Shown piece after piece: positions 16,801-17,658 of a stretch of DNA of 17,658 nucleotides (its first letter is position 1; each line of letters begins with the position of its first letter). The position numbers and the translations under genes were made by a program. The notes under the pieces were generated by a model. That model saw only the letters and a program-made list of their open reading frames with translations, searched no databases and had not been told where the DNA came from. The stretch is from Nibrella saemangeumensis (GTDB lineage Bacteria > Bacteroidota > Bacteroidia > Cytophagales > Spirosomataceae), in contig NZ_BAABHD010000008.1 of NCBI RefSeq assembly GCF_039541915.1, positions 1 through 17,658 of the forward strand. Direction: 5' to 3'.

Positions 16801-17658
16801 GCGGTGATCACCTTCGGTGCGTTGCCCGAGAAGACCGTGGGCGATGCCCCCTTTGAGCTGGTGGCCACCAGCACTAACCCTGAGGTGGCCATCACCTTCA
16901 GCAGCTCTAACCCGGCTGTGGTCAGTGTGAGCAACAGCACGGGCAAGTGGCTGGCCACGGTAGTAGGGGCGGGCACGGCTAACATCACCGCTTCACAGGC
17001 AGCCAGTACCAGCTACCGGGCGGCCGTGGATGTGGTGCAGGCCCAGGTGGTCAAGCCAGCCCCGGAGAAGCCCCAGTCCGTGATCACCTTCGGTGCGTTG
17101 CCCGAGAAGACCGTGGGCGATGCGCCTTTTGAGCTGGTGGCCACCAGCACTAACCCGGAGGTGGCCATCACCTTCAGCAGCTCTAACCCGGCTGTGGTCA
17201 GTGTGAGCAACAGCACGGGCAAGTGGCTGGCCACTATTGTATCGGCCGGTACGGCCAACATCACCGCTTCACAGGCGGCCAGTACCAGCTACCGGGCGGC
17301 CGTGGATGTGGTGCAGGCCCAGGTAGTGAAGCCCGCCCCGGAGAAGCCTCAGGCGGTGATCACCTTCGGTGCGTTGCCCGAGAAGACCGTGGGCGATGCG
17401 CCCTTTGAGCTGGTAGCCACCAGCACTAACCCTGAGGTGGCCATTACTTTCAGCAGCTCTAACCCGGCTGTGGTCAGTGTGAGCAACAGCACGGGCAAGT
17501 GGCTGGCCACGGTAGTAGGGGCGGGTACGGCCAACATCACCGCTTCACAGGTGGCCAGTACCAGCTACCGGGCGGCCGTGGATGTGGTGCAGGCCCAGGT
17601 GGTCAAGCCAGCCCCGGAGAAGCCCCAGTCCGTGATCACCTTCGGTGCGTTGCCCGAG
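13864..17658 (+). CDS. Large secreted CBM6 / Ig-like tandem-repeat protein, 5' part (gene runs off the window)
   Basis: The frame from ATG 13864 stays open for 1265 codons to the last base of the window, with no stop. It begins with a signal peptide (MTKLLLASLALCAFFLSSFT, about 1-20) and an unassigned segment (21-75). Then come CBM6 (about 77-199, PLPGRIEAESFDAMKG to NWFEAT), six Ig-like repeats of 92 residues (201-752), a second CBM6 (about 753-882), four more repeats and the first 15 residues of a fifth (from 883). Each repeat runs from PEKPQ(A/S)VITFGAL to VVDVVQAQVVK and contains VVSVSNSTGKWLATVV. CBM6 suggests binding to a beta-glycan. The repeats look like a stalk of bacterial Ig-like domains. 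No catalytic domain is visible; the missing C-terminus may hold one, or a T9SS sorting domain as in the neighbour. The ATG gives a good signal peptide and no better start exists upstream. Confidence 0.88.
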   Translation, partial: MTKLLLASLALCAFFLSSFTQNEEKTYLTFVEANKPVRIIHSAREGDDLVSSIKGSYVLRERVATEASFPLAYAYKPLPGRIEAESFDAMKGVSTATTTDVGGGLHITSLDGNDWLDYNINVAEAGTYTFSLRVAGPAGQLRLRKGRNGPIIKTIDIPATANLQTWITVSTSVVLSAGNQTLNLDMVKGVGNLNWFEATVPEKPQAVITFGALAEKTVGDAPFELVTTSTNGEVPITFSSSNPAVVSVSNSTGKWLATVVGAGTANITASQAASTSYRAAVDVVQAQVVKAAPEKPQSVITFGALPEKTVGDAPFELVATSTNPEVAITFSSSNASVVSVSNSTGKWLATVVAAGTANITASQAASTSYRAAVDVVQAQVVKAAPEKPQSVITFGALPEKTVGDAPFELVATSTNPEVAITFSSSNASVVSVSNSTGKWLATVVAAGTANITASQAASTSYRAAVDVVQAQVVKAAPEKPQSVITFGALPEKTVGDAPFELVATSTNSEVAITFSSSNASVVSVSNSTGKWLATIVSAGTASITASQAASTSYRAAVDVVQAQVVKAAPEKPQSVITFGALAEKTVGDAPFELVATSTNPEVAITFSSSNPAVVSVSNSTGKWLATVVAAGTANITASQAASTSYRAAVDVVQAQVVKAAPEKPQAVITFGALPEKTVGDAPFELVATSTNSEVAITFSSSNASVVSVSNSTGKWLATIVSAGTASITASQAASTSYRAAVDVVQAQVVKAAPVSGSKILPGRIEAESYDAMKGVVIASTTDAGGGSHVTNIDGNDWMDYNVSVTSAGTYTFTLRVAGPGGQMRLRKGRNGSILKTIDIPATANLQTWTTVSTSVALTAGNQTLSIDIEKGSWNFNWFEAAVPEKPQAVITFGALPEKTVGDAPFELVATSTNPEVAITFSSSNPAVVSVSNSTGKWLATVVGAGTANITASQAASTSYRAAVDVVQAQVVKPAPEKPQAVITFGALPEKTVGDAPFELVATSTNPEVAITFSSSNPAVVSVSNSTGKWLATVVGAGTANITASQAASTSYRAAVDVVQAQVVKPAPEKPQSVITFGALPEKTVGDAPFELVATSTNPEVAITFSSSNPAVVSVSNSTGKWLATIVSAGTANITASQAASTSYRAAVDVVQAQVVKPAPEKPQAVITFGALPEKTVGDAPFELVATSTNPEVAITFSSSNPAVVSVSNSTGKWLATVVGAGTANITASQVASTSYRAAVDVVQAQVVKPAPEKPQSVITFGALPE
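14464..16119 (+). repeat. Tandem repeat block A: six 276-bp Ig-like units
   Basis: Units start at 14464, 14740, 15016, 15292, 15568 and 15844, each exactly 276 bp (92 codons), so gain or loss of a unit keeps the frame. Units 2 (14740-15015) and 3 (15016-15291) read identical base for base. Units 4 and 6 share the variant NSEV with ATIVSAGTAS. Units 1 and 5 share GALAEK and SSNPAVV. Unit 2 is 63% GC by hand count. The block ends where the second CBM6 begins. Confidence 0.97.
16510..17658 (+). repeat. Tandem repeat block B: four complete 276-bp Ig-like units and the start of a fifth
   Basis: Units start at 16510, 16786, 17062, 17338 and 17614, again at exactly 276 bp. The last is cut by the window end after 45 bases. 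Most units here join through VVKPAP rather than the VVKAAP of block A, and all four complete units carry SSNPAVV. Unit 17062 carries the ATIVSAGTAN variant, a mix of block A units 4/6 and block B sequence. Units 16510 and 16786 differ at only a few bases, near their 3' ends. Confidence 0.97.

Noticed and set aside
14901..17408. Sense-strand open frames of 61 codons in another frame (MAGH... type), again one per unit
   Set aside because: They are shadows of the main frame. The main frame alone is continuous for 1265 codons with signal peptide and domains.
14475..17540. Repeated antisense open frames of 63-80 codons, one per Ig-like unit
   Set aside because: They recur at 276-bp spacing because the sense repeat recurs. 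Their openness follows from the G/C-ended sense codons, and they have no independent start signals or known domain.
14464..17658. CRISPR array or diversity-generating retroelement target
   Set aside because: Units are directly adjacent 276-bp coding modules without spacers. There are no cas genes or reverse transcriptase, and variation is not concentrated at adenines of a template copy.

Overview
The window looks like part of a chromosome from an environmental Bacteroidota, most likely Cytophagales and close to Spirosoma. This is inferred, not searched. The clues are a C-terminal type IX secretion (T9SS) sorting domain on a secreted enzyme, weak or absent Shine-Dalgarno sequences, a possible Bacteroidota-type promoter (TTTG / TAnnTTTG class), roughly 50% GC genes with AT-rich gaps, and the domain style of the secreted proteins.

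Layout. (1) Bases 1-97 hold the 3' end of a 5S rRNA and a perfect 12-bp hairpin terminator that closes an rRNA operon. (2) Bases 200-7069 hold an RND efflux operon in the order TetR-family repressor, TolC-like outer-membrane channel, lipoprotein membrane-fusion adaptor, large RND pump. The first two genes overlap by 4 bp. Two adjacent dyads lie just upstream of the repressor and are the natural operator candidate. A heptamer-periodic inverted repeat fills the gap between adaptor and pump, and a 12-bp hairpin ends the operon. (3) Bases 7079-9316 hold a membrane-anchored metallophosphoesterase and an exported dienelactone-hydrolase-family protein, probably co-transcribed, followed by a terminator. 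(4) Bases 9412-9806 hold a small Pro/Tyr/Arg-rich lipoprotein with its own terminator. (5) After a gap of about 25% GC comes a 1155-residue secreted glycoside hydrolase (CBM6, Ig-like, CBM6, discoidin-like, clan GH-A-like catalytic domain, T9SS sorting domain) and a long imperfect hairpin terminator. (6) From 13864 to the window edge runs an open frame of 1265 codons with no stop. It encodes a second secreted CBM6/Ig-like protein whose Ig-like modules are amplified as 276-bp (92-residue) tandem repeats: six in one block, a CBM6, then four plus the start of a fifth.

How the genes work together. The repressor and three efflux components make a complete tripartite exporter under probable autoregulation. 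The two CBM6/Ig-like proteins are paralogous in their binding modules and probably act on the same polysaccharide at the cell surface, one as an enzyme and the other, as far as it can be seen, as a repeat-rich binding or adhesive protein.

The most striking signal is the 276-bp array. Two neighbouring units are identical base for base, the units form a mosaic of a few sequence variants, and their third codon positions are much richer in G/C than the CBM6 in the same gene (about 78% against 52% by hand count). This points to recent amplification and homogenisation of an in-frame, length-variable surface protein.
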